A DNA stretch of 64,000 bases from Myrica gale (taxonomy: Eukaryota > Streptophyta > Magnoliopsida > Fagales > Myricaceae): NCBI GenBank assembly GCA_963930655.1, contig OZ005611.1, forward strand, positions 3,975,501-4,039,500, read 5' to 3'. The notes under the pieces were generated by a model. The model searched no databases, was not told the origin of the DNA, and worked only from the letters and a program-made list of their open reading frames with translations. A program made the translations under genes and the position numbers. Within the stretch, counting starts at the first letter, position 1. Every line of letters starts with the position of its first letter. Below are positions 24,041-36,752 of the stretch, piece after piece.

Positions 24041-27000
24041 AGAAATAGCTGAACTGTATGTTTCTTTATTCCAAAGGAGTCAGAGGTTACACACTTTAGT
24101 TCCAATGGTGCTATCCCGTTCAACATACTCTGTTATGTTCTTGGCAGACAGCTATCCTGAGTTTCTGTGTGGGCTCAGAACTTCCCAATTCAATCATGAT
24201 GTCTCACTTATCCATAAATTTGTACAGTCAGCCATTTCCATGGGTGTTCATGGATTTGCACGTGTGTGCTTCAAGTAGTTCTTGCATCATCAAGACAAGT
24301 TTTTGTAAAATATAATTGTTAGTCAATTCAATCTATTTATTTCCTTCTTTCGTGTGGCAGCAAAAATGGAGTGTACATCTCCCTGGTGAAAGATGTTAGG
24401 ATTGCCTTTGAAGGGAGTCCACTAGTGAAAATTGACTGCAAAGGAATGCACGCAAGTGATTACAAGAAGTTAGGAGCTAAGCTTAAGGTCTGTAACATTT
24501 TCCGTTCTTGCAACTCCTCAGCCGGTCGTATATCCAAGCATGTGATACATTATTAGGTATTAGGCTTAAGAACAAAATCCATTCACAAACCAGAAAGAAA
24601 CTAGATAAAGCCATTAGAAGAAGCCGTTGTCTTTTACTGTACATCAAACTGATATTTCCTGTAAGGAGATATATCTAATGTGTCATATGAAATATGAACT
24701 TCAGGTTTATCTTCGAATGTCTTGGTTCAGTGGTTTGAAAATGATATGGATGCTAACAGAGGAACTGGATGTGGCTCTTCCATCAATAGATATTTGAATT
24801 AACTTTGGTTTGTTAAATTAAATTATCTTTTCAATTACCTGCTTCCTAAGTGTGCTCTTCTCTACAGCAAAGATTTAAAACTTGGATGGAAGTGTCAAAG
24901 ATAACAAGTACCAAAAATATTTTATGCAGCTGTTATTTCCTGGCTTTCAAGTTTGTGAACGTACAAGATGGTACTTGACTCAAAGGAGCTATTTTCTAAT
25001 TTCGCAGCAGTTTCGTCATCATTTCTGACAAAGGAGCTTTTTTCACATTTACCTGAATCTTTTATTGGGCAGTGAATTTTTATAGCGCAGCCAAGCTACA
25101 GGTAACCAAAGCCTAATGACAGGTCTTGACCTGGCTTGGTTTGGCTTAACGGGAGCATCCCACCAGCTAGGGCTTAGCTCACTGCAGAGTAATCTCACCT
25201 TGCCACTCTGAGTTCATTTTCATGCATTACAAATCTCAGAGTCTATTTTTGCCTTCTTGCATTTGTGTATGAGGCTCCAGAAGAGTAGCAAAAAAGTTGC
25301 AATAGAAAAATGCAGCTTCACAAGAAATGGTACCTTTCTAAGGTTTTTTGGAATGCAATAGGTCATTACTGTGCTGGTCCCACCAAACTAGGGTCGTAGG
25401 AGGGTGGCTTGCACACCTATCCTATCCTTAGCACCTTCTATATCGACGGGCTGCACTCTTAAGACTGGAAAATACTTGTGCTTTCTGATCCAAGACTTTA
25501 TATCATTGCACTGATGATGGTCCCCTTTACACTTGGGCAATGCCTGTTTTTGATATCATATGATAGTATTCATGTTCTTTATTGTTACATCAATCATTCT
25601 GGATCCCATGCTGTTCTGCTTGCTCACCTTTTTCCTCTCAATCTGCGACAGGAACTGGTTCCTTGTGTGTTATTATCTTTTGACAATGAACAAATACTGA
25701 TGTGGCGAGGTCAAGGTTGGAAATCAATGTACCAAGATGCTCCCTTAGCTTTGACACCCACTGAAGTTGGCATTGCAGGTGATTTTAAAAGTTTGGGTAT
25801 GCATTAGAGAAGGAAATGAGAAAGGCCTATTTCAAGCACAGAACTTTGAAACTGCAGACCCACAAGACAAGGGTGCCAGTGTCTGCTACAGTAGGTTACT
25901 CAATAGTCAAAGATGATATTGTGCAAAACTCATATTGTAGATAACAGCCAGATGATTCTATTCATGGGGATGGGAAGGCACTTGATCTTTGCTGTCATAG
26001 TTCATAGGTAGGGAATAAGTTGTGAAGATCGATTTTAGATGATTGGAAAGTGGGATAGGTCAAGTTCCATGTATACAGGACCCATTGTGTCAAATTTCAA
26101 CAAAGATTTTGTTGGGGCACTAGATTTTAAATGATTTGGAGAAGGCGGGTACCCCACTGTGGCTTGTCTTTTGGTAAGAAGTTAAACTAGTCCTTACCAA
26201 GTGCTGAAAGAGAAGCAGTTTCCTTGAAACTGCATTGTCCTGCCTATTAGTACTCAGGGTCCTTCTTCCATTTTCTCCTCCCGATTAGAATTTTGAAGAT
26301 TGCATATGGACAAAATTACTTTTTGTTACATATGGAAATCAGATGGTTCTCCATTCCCTTCACCCCTCTTTCCGCACCCCCCCAACCCCCTGGACACAAA
26401 AGGGGACCCAGTTTTGAGGTTAATTTCAAGTGTGGCGTATGTTTCAGTCCACGAGATTTACTTTCCTTTTAGCTCTAGGCAGTTAATGATTGATATTGTG
26501 GCTATATCTAGTCGATTTTTTCACCACGGTGCTTTTTTTTTTCTAAGCTTTTTCATCACGCTGCTTGATAATGTTAGAACATGATTATCAGACAATGTTC
26601 TGGCATATTGATATGCGTTTTTCCATGGTGTTTTTCCAGGCAAGGAAGACAATGATTGTTGTGAGGCTGACGCCAAAACAGGGAGCACGAGCCCTAAGAT
26701 GATGTCGCTGTGGAAGCATGCAATTGAGTCTAGCAAAGCTTTTTTGCTCGATGACATTAATCTCGGTCCTGATGCTCTTTTGAAGAAGGTGGAAGAATTT
26801 GATGGTATTTCGCAGGCCACAGAGCAGTGTCAATCTTGTCAGGCGAAGATGCAATAAGCAGCTCAATGGCAGCCTTTGGAGATGATCCTCAAAGCGACGG
26901 TTCTACTGAGGCTGACATCTACAGTGATGATGATTCTGACGATTATGAAAGTTATGATAGTGACTCGTTTGAAGAGGTGGACTCCACAGTGCCTCTGGGA

Positions 27001-27054
27001 TCCTTGCCTGTTGACATGATAGCAGAAAAGGCTGAAAAGCTCGGATGGGAATGA

Positions 27055-27675
27055 AATTGCAGAGAAAAAAACAGAATGAAATTGCAGAGAAAGATCTTAG
27101 GAGAGGTACTTATGTCCGCATGCGAAATTGAAGGGCTTCCTAAATTGATAGCCGGAGGAAGAAACGGGAGTGGAAAATGTAAATGAATGTACATATTCTT
27201 GGTGGAGGAATGTCTTATTCTTTTCTCAATGGCCTGATCACATCAGTTTGCCCTATCAAATATATGGAAGAATGAACATGGGTTGCACTCTTACCCACCC
27301 AAAAAAAAAAACAAAAAAACAGTTGCACGCTTAATCGAGTCATAATCCACAGATTTGTCCAAATGCCTCGTTCTAGATTCTGAAAGTATAGGTACTAGGA
27401 TCTTTTGCGGGGTTTTCAATTATTAGTTGTTTATTTAAAAAAACAATTAATAGTTGTTTAATTAAGGCTTAATTACTTCCTGGTCCAATTGGTATTTGAG
27501 AATCCTAAATTAGTTCTTAGAATATTTTTCGTCCTAAGTTGTGGAATTATTTTTAAACTTGTGTTGGGTCGGAACTTGAGTGTGCTTATGGACTGAAAAT
27601 TTTATACGTGTTTAAAGGGAGGACATGTTAAGAACAATGGGTGACTCTCGTGTGGCATCTCTTTGACAGGGAAAT
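27055..27675. other. 3' flank of the CAF2 remnant
   Basis: Likely holds the former 3' UTR. A block of GAATGAAATTGCAGAGAAA is repeated at 27050-27090. No coding exon is seen. Confidence 0.45.
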
Positions 27676-27900
27676 GATTCTCTCCTAATAGAGAATTATC
27701 TAATGGGTCCTAACAGACCATTGGATGGATGACAACACATTAATGAGTTCATCCAATGGTCTATATTACATATATAATTTTTTGTATTTTTGTATTTTTT
27801 TGATATTTTAATATAAACCATTGGATGAATTCATTAATGTGTTGTCACTCATCCAATGACCTATTAGGACCCATTAAATAATCTCTCTTAGGAGAGAATC
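27676..27900. mobile_element. 225-bp foldback MITE
   Basis: The two halves are near reverse complements: GATTCTCTCCTAATAGAGA at the left pairs with TCTCTCTTAGGAGAGAATC at the right. The arms of about 85-90 bases also share TAATGGGTCCTAA and ACAACACATTAATGA. The AT-rich centre at about 27765-27815 is the loop. No clear target duplication is visible, so the exact ends may be off by a few bases. Confidence 0.8.
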
Positions 27901-29005
27901 CGAGTCCTGATAGACAACCAAATCCTATAAATTGTTACGGGGAGGAAACTATCTCAAAGTGCCCTAAAACCTCAAAATGTGTTTGTCACGTCAAATATAA
28001 TGACGTATCTGGTAATTTATTTGATTTTGTTGCCGGAGATGACATGTGAGTATTAGCAATTAATCCTTTACATGTGAACCACCTAAAAAAAATTCATCCA
28101 AAAGCATGCTCGAGTTGATGGAAGTATCAACACATTAAAATAGTTTATGATGACTGACTTAGAACGAAAAATATTTTAGAGACTAATTTAAGATTTACTA
28201 GTACTATAGAGAGAGAAGCTCTCCCTTCTTTCTAGAATCTTCCTTAATGGCCCCCTTTTCTGGCGGCGGGAGGCTCTCCAACCCCCCGCCTGCCTCTACC
28301 TTTCCGTTCTGCTTTCAAGTGGTCGAGCCTCTCAATAAATCCCCTCTCTCAACTTATTTTTGGGGTTTTTTAAGACGAAGTTCAAGCTCAGATCCTGACT
28401 CTTTATGAGGTCACTGGCAGCCACGACCGATATGGACGACTTCAATATCCTTAGGTGCTTTCAACTATCCCAGCCCAGAGCCAAGACGATGGCGTGTGAG
28501 ACCCCACGTGCCCCACGCGCTCGCATGGATCTCACACGACTGCACTTTTTCCTTCCAGATCTCTGTTTTGGTGGTGGTTTCTAGCATGCACGCGCCGTTG
28601 GATTGGATTCTACACATCCTGGAGGTTCTGCCTGTGGCAATCGAGCACCGGTCAGCCAGCATGTGGGGGCCCACGCACATCTTCTGACGAGCGTGCATCT
28701 CCCCTGCTCAGCTTTTTCCCCTCCTGGCCAGTTCATCTCCTCCTCCAACTGGTTCTGTCGCTCCCTTTCGTCGTCGACTTTCCTTTTTTATGTTGGTCAT
28801 TTCAGTTTATTGCCCTTTATGGGCTCTCTACCCCTTGTGAGTCTATGTACAACCTTTCAGCCCCTTGCTCGTTGACACGTCGCCTCTTTCGAGATTATGA
28901 CCCGCCTTTAGAGCGTGTTCTTGAAGTCTTTAATCCTCCTTAATTTTTAATAAAATAGTTGTTTTGATAAAAAAATTTATTGGACTATGAGGAGGATTGG
29001 GCACT
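27901..29005. other. Gene-free DNA, possible degenerate LINE fragment
   Basis: 28230-28980 is richer in GC than its surroundings and ends in TTAATAAAATAGTTGTTTTG plus an A-run, like the 3' tail of plant L1 elements. No reverse transcriptase motif is visible, so this is only a suggestion. Open frames at 28465-28875 overlap on both strands and none is recognisable. Confidence 0.3.
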
Positions 29006-29868
29006 AAATGGTAGAGCCAGGGGTGGATATGGGGCTTGCGAGGGCCACCACCCTCCAAAATTTCAAAAAATCCCAGTACCCACCCACAAAATAGAAATTT
29101 TTTCATTAAAATTACATTTTCTCTCTCCCTAATTTCAAAACATCCCAACACCCATTCTAAAAACTAAACTTTTTTATAAAATTATATTTTTTCCCCTCCT
29201 AAGCTTCAAAAAAATCCCAGCAAATCTTATTGCAATCTTTAGGAAATTGGCTTAATTTCTAACAAATATTTTTACAAATAAACAAGATAATAAATAAGAA
29301 TTTTATTTTTCTCTTTAAATTTAAAATTAAAAGATTGTGACTTGGGGATCTCCAACCATTCTAAATTACAAGCAAATGACAATATAAATCATTTTATATT
29401 TTTTCAAGTTTTAAAAATGCAAAAATTATTCAATTAGACACAAAATTCTCGCGAATGATATACTACTTCATAACTTTATCTTATCTTTGTCTCTTCAACC
29501 TCTCATTATTACTATAGTTTCTTTGTCCCTAAAATCACCAATTAAACCATTTCAACTGAAAATGTTTTATTCAAAGTTATCATTCTAGTAGAAAAAATAT
29601 TGAGATAAAATCACCATATTAATAAAAAAGTATTGTGTAATTCAAAAAAAAAAGAATATTATACACTATTGTATGATTTATTTTTTTATCACTAGTGACA
29701 TAGTCCGTCAATAAATATGTACACAATTTTTAATATATTTTTATCTTAAAATTTATATATATATATAATTATTATATATAAAACAAGATATACAATTAAA
29801 AATAAAAGTATTTAATCATTAAAATATTGAAGCCCCACAAGATAAATTCTGGTACCGCCGGTCATGCA
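29006..29868. mobile_element. Possible hAT-like element, degenerate ends
   Basis: The left end AAATGGTAGAGCCAG followed by a GGGGTGG/CCACCACCC stretch, and the right end CTGGTACCGCCGGTCATG, resemble the CAGTGGCGGAnCCAG termini of the elements at 4735-6541 and 40962-42135. The interior is AT-rich and non-coding. No matching 8-bp target duplication could be found, so both ends are tentative. Confidence 0.4.
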
Positions 29869-30504
29869 CCGCTGAGGAAACAACATTGGTTTTCCGCATC
29901 TCTGGTAACAATTGATTAGTTTTTGGCTTGGTGGTCTTTGGCCTTTCTTCAATCTCTCCTAGTTTCTGAGAGCATTTTTTTTTTGTTTTTCTATTTTGTT
30001 GCTTTGTTTTGGTTCGTCGGTGGACTTTTGTTCCTCTTTAGTTGTAGCAGCTCCGGTGGCTTTTTCGGTCACTTGTTGGCTTTTCTTACCTCTTTTTGGC
30101 CTTGTCGGTCCCTTTGTGGGTTATGTTGCGTTTGTCTAGGCTGCCGCTTTTTTCTACTTCAGTGACTAGCACTCAAATAGTTTTGATAGTTGTCGTCTAT
30201 CTTCTTCCTTCTATCCGTTCTCTCTACCCGATATGAAGCATTATGTAGTTTTATCGAACCTTGTTTGGTTTCACTGATCATTTTTACAGCTTAGTTTGCT
30301 TGAATTTTTAGTTTTCAGCTTTTTTTATTGTAACTTTTTCTATGGATTCAATATACAATGTTAAGTCTCTCGGCATTATTCAAAAAAAGGATAAGCTTCT
30401 AGCTTGGGATATTTTTCTTAATTTCGAGTGACATTTTGTACGAGAATCTCGTGCATTTGCGAATAGCAATTGAACGACACTGTAGAAACAGGAATAATGC
30501 CTAC
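29869..30504. other. Gene-free T-rich DNA, possible LINE 3' end
   Basis: A T/G-rich stretch ends near 30390 in GGCATTATTCAAAAAAAGG after GATTCAATATACAATG, a pattern reminiscent of plant LINE 3' tails. No conserved protein motif supports this. The open frame at 29923-30165 is low-complexity. Confidence 0.3.
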
Positions 30505-31043
30505 AGGGAAAGTGAAAAGGACCAAAAACGAAAGAGGTAGTTATAGTAGACCTCTATATTTGGGCAAAAATAAAATAGCTACCTCTAATTTTAAATCTCA
30601 CAATTTGAGACTCGTAACTTTCAAAACCTATCAATCTTTATACCGTCTAAATCAAGCGTTAAATCAAACATAAAAGCATAAAAATGACCAAAATGCCCCT
30701 CCAAGATAAAATTACTAAAAAATTTAAAAAATTCATTAAAAATAAAAATGATTTTTAAAAAAAAATGTAATTTTTTAAATAAAACTATTGAAACTCTATT
30801 TCAATAATTTTTTTTTAATTTATTTCTTAAATTTTATTATTTTTATTTATTTTTTAAAATTTAGTTGTAGAGGGACATTTTGGTCATCTTGTATGATTTT
30901 CTATCAGACTTAATGCATAATTTGAACGGACGCCGAATATTGATAGGTTTTGAAAGTTATGAATCTTAAATTGTATGATTAAAAGTTAGGGGTAACATTT
31001 GATTTTTGCTCAAACATAGAAGTCTAACTATGTCTTTTACCCT
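30505..31043. mobile_element. 539-bp foldback element with ~190-bp arms
   Basis: The left arm (from AGGGAAAGTGAAAAGG at 30505) and right arm (ending TTTTACCCT at 31043) are reverse complements with moderate divergence. They share CATAACTTTCAAAACCTATCAAT (as its two halves) and the GACCAAAATG phrase at the inner end. The ~150-bp AT-rich centre has its own small repeats. No target duplication is evident. No coding potential. Confidence 0.75.
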
Positions 31044-31559
31044 AAAAAGAAAAAAAACATAAATGATATTAGATCGAGACAAATTTAGGGGGTAAAGAGA
31101 GGGATTTTCTCCTTGGCAAATTACTTTTTCTTTCAGAATAAACTCCTGGCAAACGTGTTCGCTAAAAAAAATACTGGCAGACGACTGAATGAGAGTATAT
31201 TCTTTTGACCCAACAGAAAAAGAAAATAAGAAAGAGAAAACAGAGACAAAAAAAACTATACAAAAATTAAAGAACAGAAAGAAAGGAAGACAAAAACACG
31301 CAACTCCAGGAACTTTCTTTATAGTTTATAAGTCTCCACTTTTGGTTGGTAGCAAAAGTGATTACAAGTTAGTGTCGTCCTGGTACGTAGTTTTACCGGT
31401 CCAAATTCCATGTGCTGATGTGCCCACGGTGGTCATCTAACTGTGTGGTTCGCTGGTTTCGTCCAGAAATTCCTTCCTTCCAAATCCCGCGAATCCAAAG
31501 GCTCTCCGTAAGTAGTAATTAATATGGACCATATCCGGATTTTAAAGGAAAGAAATTTT

Positions 31560-31814
31560 TGTCAGGAGAAAAAAAGGGCGTTTTGTATTCTCCACCGAAT
31601 CTTCAATCCCTGGAAGCAAGTCTGCGACATCAGACGACAAAAGATCACCAGTCTTATCGTTTACAGAACTACCTCACACTAAACGATTGTTGTACTAAAC
31701 TCTCGCTCTCTCTCGCTCTCTACCCTGCTGTTCTCTATCGCTAGCAACAGAAAGAAGCAAAGCATCTTCTTTTACATTGACGCCTTTGTCCTCTACATTT
31801 CACTTGGCGAAACT
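31560..31814 (+). other. Probable 5' UTR exon of the membrane protein gene
   Basis: A CT-rich leader-like stretch (CTCTCGCTCTCTCTCGCTCTC near 31700) ends at a consensus donor AACT/GTAAGT at 31815. An acceptor CACAG at 32437-32441 would begin the next exon, which carries the ATG at 32523. No coding frame crosses it. The 5' limit is not defined. Confidence 0.55.
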
Positions 31815-32522
31815 GTAAGTGCCACACCTTCCTTTTCCGTGGAAATAGACATTCTTTTCTCTCTTTTTCTCATTTCGTTGTGATCAAGATTCTTTGGTTA
31901 AAACCCATCTAAAGTAAAGAATCTCTGAGGTATTAGAATTTAGAAAATATTGATCAGAAGCCATATTGGTCCGTAGTTCTTGTACTTCTTCCTTACGTGC
32001 ATAACACGGAGTACTTGTTCATTAGTGGAGTATGGTTGCTTGTAGAATGATGGGGATTGAAGTTTTGAGATTTGGGTTTCTGTTCTTAAGTTGTTGGATT
32101 CTTCGAAGTTTTCACCTCTACAATTTTTGTTGTGAATCATAGTCGTTGTGGGAAAATCCGAAACTTTCGGTTTCACTTTATTCTTGTTTTTCCTCCATCT
32201 TTTTTTTTTCGAACTTTGTTTTGATAGCAAAATTTATCCTGTCTGTTGCCTTCAATGAACTCTTTCGTTCGTGGTCCAACGATATGTTCAGAAAATGTCT
32301 TACTAGAAACTCTAATTTCAGTTATGCATTCTAGCAACTAGTTTTTTTTTTCGTGTGGTGGGTGTGTGTTTGGGGGGGGGGGGATGTCCTATCTATGATA
32401 GGACTTTTATTGAGTTCACTTCTTCCATCACCTGGCACAGGCCCCTTTTTTTGGGGGTGTATTTATCTTAATCATCTCTTGTATGCCTTTCGACCCTGAA
32501 ATTTGCCATCGCTCATCTGCAT

Positions 32523-35500
32523 ATGGTTTTTGGGATTAAATTGGAAACTATGATGCGAAGTGGAGCAAGTATTGATGGTATCTTTAGTTTCATAACAGGG
32601 TCCTCAACCCATGCTTGGCAGCCCGTCATGACTGGCGATAATACAACCACTCCAAGCTATTGGTTGAACTGGAGGTTCTTCCTCTGTGCACTATGGATTT
32701 TAAGCTCAATGTTTCTGGCTTCATTTCTAATATGGAAATATGAAGGTTTCAACAAGCCAAGACCTGATGAAAGGACAGAAACCCAACGAGAATCGGCAGG
32801 GTCTTTGCATGATGATGAAGCCTGGAAGACATGTCTCAAAGGAATTCATCCTGCCTGGCTGCTTGCTTACAGAACAATGGCATTCATTTTACTCCTGGCA
32901 TTACTCATCGCCAATGTTGTTGTCGCTGGAGGTGGCATTTTTTACTTTTATACTCAGTAAGCCATACTAGACTCATCTTATATCTTTCATCTTTGTACTT
33001 GGACATACTCCCTTGTGAGATAGACTTAGGTCTCCTGAGTTCTATGCTCAAATAATAAATCCACTGAAGAAATCTCTAAATTTTTACAGGATTTAGACAT
33101 CGCCATCTGGTTCTTTATCACTTCAAAATAATTTTAGCCATGGTCTAATAAAATAATTATAAAATAATCTCCCCCCCCAAATCAAATCGTCTATTTTCAT
33201 TACAATAAGCATAAAACATTCATTCAAATCATCTCTCTCTTAATTAACTCCCATAAACCAAAATTTTGGGATACAAGCACCAAGCGTCAAGTCTGTGTCC
33301 TTCTATCCTCCCACTATGCGGGCACGCATTTAGATTTCTTTTATAGATTTATTCGATAATGGTATACTTTTTTTTTTGATGACGAGGAAATTCCCCAAAG
33401 CCGGACCCTTTTTGGCCCAACCCTGAAGTACAAACCCCGGCCCACTGGACCGACCCCACAACCCAGGGAGCAGATAAGTCAAGGGCGATAATGGGGATGT
33501 TGGGGCTCGAACTTGGGACATGTTAGAACCCAAGGCGAAGCCTTACCACCACACCAAACCCTTGGGGGTAAACTTATAATGGTATACTTATAATCACTTC
33601 AATGGAGCACAGTCCCAATTTATGGATTCTTAGGAACACCCAGTACACAATACATGCTCTACTTTTGTCTACAATAGAGAGCTAAGGTTAGAAACTGGAA
33701 TTGGTCCTTATTATGCTTTATATTAATATTTTATTGTTGTTTGAATACTCTTTGAACAATTTGAAAAGAAAGGGGGGAGGGGAACAGGGGAAGAAGGTCT
33801 TCTGATTGTTTTTAATTGAGGCAGTATTTGTATAACCAGCAGTCTGGTCTTGAATTTGATCGGAATAATAAAAGAAATTGCCACTTTTGCTGATTATTTC
33901 GTGTGATTTGTTTGTTTTAACAGGTGGACATTTACTTTGGTCACAATCTACTTTGGGGTATATCTTCTATCTTTGAGCACTTATGCGAATCCTTGTTTTT
34001 ACATTGTAGCAAAGCCTGATAGAAATGAAATTGTGACATAACTCTAGCTCTTTTGTTCCTTGAATTCTTAAATAATTGTCCATTCATTCTAATTGATCTT
34101 CTTGTCCACAGATGTTTCGTTATACTCTTGGCTTTTAGTTCAGCCATGGATAACATCTGTCTGTCCTTGTTTCAATTATCTTTGATTGATTACAAGCATT
34201 GTGATTCCTTGTGATCAATTTTCTTGTGCATCATCATCCATTAGTCACTAATGCTCTCAAGTTCAATTTGCAGCTTGGGTCTTCACTCTCCATTTATGGA
34301 TGTTGCAAGCGTAGACAAGTTGGTGGCCATGCTGCTTATCGTGCAAGCTTAGATGCAGAGGAAGGCACCTATATAGCTCCCACACTAAGGGAGAGTGCAG
34401 ATATGTCCAGTCTGTCGAAGAGTTCAGAAACCTGTGAAGAAGCTCATTCTCACCATACTGCAGGTGTATGGGTTTATATCTTTCAAATCATTTTTCAGGT
34501 AATTTTGTACAGAAACTCAATTCCCCTAGTTTTTGTATGAATTTAGACTCATCTGATTCACAAGTTTCTTTCTTGTCTTCTCCAGAAGCTAGTTTTCTGT
34601 TTATTATTCACCACTCTCCTTCAGTTAAGTTTGCTAATGAACTGATTCTTTAGAGGAGAAATTGATGTTCCATCATTCTTTTTTTTTAAGCTTCTTCCAT
34701 TGATAAAGTAGTAATGAGAATCAGATTTTCTGTAGAGTGCTTAGGTTTGGCTGTGCTACCTTTATTGATTCCAGAAAGTCTGGTGAACTTCTTTTTTCTT
34801 TCCCTTTAGAATACGCAAGTATCTGTATATGTTATCCAGTTGTTGGTTGCTGATTTCTCTAAGATTTTAGTCACATGTAGCAAGTACTGTTTCTTCAACT
34901 TACTTTTAAGATTAAAGAGTAAACTTATGGACGGTGGGTTTTGTACCTATCACTTCACTGACAAGAAAATCTCCATTTCATATGTAAGCTGTTGAATATC
35001 TTTATTCTTTTGTACCTACAGATGTGTGCAGGTGCCGTGACACTCACTGATTGTGTATTTTGGCTCATTCTTTACCCATTTCTAACAGCCAAAGATTATG
35101 AACTGGATTTTGTAAGTACAAACCTTACTCAGACCCCAACTTAATTAAGGTTGCTTTTAATGCCCCTGTTGTGACAATAATGTTTTGTACATAGAAAATA
35201 CTCACAGGACAGGTACAGTATCATCTGGAAAAAGTGCTTAGACCTAGGCATATGGTTCGGCAGGAATTAAAACTTAAGCCAGAGTTGACCCCTGACAATT
35301 GCATTGATCTCCACCACATAGCAGAATCAAACCCTGAAAGCAGCTTAATGATAAGAAAAAATATTTGTGGGGATGTTAGCAGTGACAAGTTATGTTCCTT
35401 CTTTTTTTTGGAGGGGGGATTGCCGAAGGCAGTAAACCTGATTCCTTTGAGTGTCTTAACTTGGCTCAGAAATTTAGCTAGCAAGTGTTAGCGGCTTTAC

Positions 35501-36752
35501 ACATGATATCACAACCATCACACATTTTTTTCTTTTTTGTAATACGAGTGAAGTTTTTCTTCATGTGACTAATTGTTTTTCATATCACTATTAATGAGTT
35601 TCATCTGAGCAATGTGTCCACCTTTCAACTGCAGTTGATTGTTTGTATGCACTCAATCAATGCTGTTCTCCTCCTTGGCGACACAATTTTAAATCGATTG
35701 GTAAGTTTGCTTCCTGCATGATTTAGGGGTATTTTTTCTTAGTTCAATATTTTTGAACGAGGGTTGCAAACTTACAACTATATCTCTGTTCCAGCGATTT
35801 CCACTGTTTCGGATTGCATATTTTGTGCTATGGACGGCTATATTTGTTGTTTTTCAATGGATCATCCATGCTTGTGTTTCAATGTGGTAATATATCTTCC
35901 CCTGTAAGAAGCTATTTACAGTTTACTTGTATTGATTACTTTTCTTCTTGTTATCATTCTTTTCCTTGCGTTTATATTACTACATCAATGAAAATGTAGT
36001 AATATAAACGCAAGGATACATCAATGCTTAGTTGTTGTACATAATAAGTATACATTCTCTGTTTTTAACTTTTATTGATTACTTTTCTTCTTGTTGTCAT
36101 TCTTTTCCTCGCCTTTAGATTCTTACATCAATGCTTAGTTGTTGTACATAACGAGTTTACCTTCTCTGTTTTTCTTTATTCCCTTTTGACAGGTGGCCCT
36201 ATCCATTTCTCGACTTATCATCTCCATATGCTCCCTTATGGTATGCTACCATTATCTAGTGTTTTATTTTTTTATTTTCTCTTGGTGCTATTGATCTTTA
36301 GTTGATTGTTATCATAACTGAATATTACGATTGGCATTACTAATATTACCCTTGAAGCTCCGTACGCGTCACAAATGCAGTTTATTTTCTCTGTTTTTAA
36401 GCTTTGAGAGTGCCAATATTCCCTAAAATATGGCTCCAGGCTTGAGAAACAAAGATGCTTTTCAAGTAGGATAGATTATTTAAACAATGGCAGCACCTGC
36501 TCTGTGATTTCCAAGACCTCTGGCAATTGCAACCTTTTTTTTCGAGGCTAGTCTGACCCCAAATATACCATATGCTTCTCATGATCATAATACTTTTTTG
36601 TTGCCACTGGATTTTACAGGTACTTGGGAGTGGGTTTGATGCATATCCCATGCTATGGAATCTTTGCTTTAATTCTAAGGTTGAAGCACTTGTTACTGTC
36701 AAGATCATTCCCCGATTCTTATCAGAGCATTGGGCAAGGTTGGAGTCACTAG
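32523..36752 (+). CDS. Multi-pass transmembrane protein of unknown function (At1g10660-like)
   Basis: Eight coding exons join in frame: 32523-32956, 33924-33957, 34274-34498, 35022-35111, 35635-35700, 35795-35886, 36193-36240, 36620-36752, giving 373 residues. About six hydrophobic helices are visible: [40 protein letters not shown], the [19 protein letters not shown] segment, a [10 protein letters not shown] segment, [20 protein letters not shown] and the [20 protein letters not shown] segment. A Ser/Glu-rich loop of ~50 residues sits between helices 3 and 4. I recall this as a plant family without a known role, with an Arabidopsis member beside ACLA-1, matching the ACLA gene to the right. 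The start is the first in-frame ATG; MM at codon 10 is an alternative. Confidence 0.88.
33370..33575 (-). mobile_element. SINE in intron 1 of the membrane protein coding region
   Basis: On the minus strand the ~205-bp body starts near 33575 and has an A-box-like GTGGTGGTAAGG and a B-box-like AGTTCGAGCCCC, then ends in an A-run (T-run at 33370-33379 on +). It is flanked by an exact 14-bp direct repeat ATAATGGTATACTT (33356-33369 and 33576-33589). This is a textbook retroposed tRNA-type SINE and appears quite recent, since the duplication is exact. Confidence 0.92.
35931..36181. repeat. Intron tandem duplication with a perfect palindrome in one copy
   Basis: Two copies of a ~110-140 bp unit (from ATTGATTACTTTTCTTCTTG to ATTCTCTGTTTTT) lie in the intron between exons ending 35886 and starting 36193. 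The first copy contains a perfect 22-bp inverted repeat (35964-35985 against 35994-36015, 8-bp loop). The second arm is the reverse complement of the unit's own CCTTGCGTTTATATTACTAC stretch. Confidence 0.9.

Larger units (their letters stand above)
21978..27054 (+). pseudogene. CAF2: Truncated, frameshifted copy of CRS2-associated factor 2 (CAF2)
   Basis: CAF2 helps the CRS2 protein splice chloroplast group II introns, through two CRM RNA-binding domains. Blocks found: 21978-22105 ([20 protein letters not shown]), 23580-23805 ([20 protein letters not shown] to LLPICKL), 24361-24487 ([20 protein letters not shown]), 25652-25778 (LVPCVLLSFDNEQILMWRGQ), 26640-27054 (acidic tail to AEKLGWE). Defects: the long first exon (transit peptide and start of CRM1) is absent, since only ~570 bases separate this block from the RPS27a ATG. 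Normal splicing between blocks 2 and 3 is out of frame by one base, at a five-A run after 24361 where six would restore the frame. Another -1 shift near 26828 leads to a stop at 26855. Probably a decaying copy; assembly error is the alternative. Confidence 0.82.
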
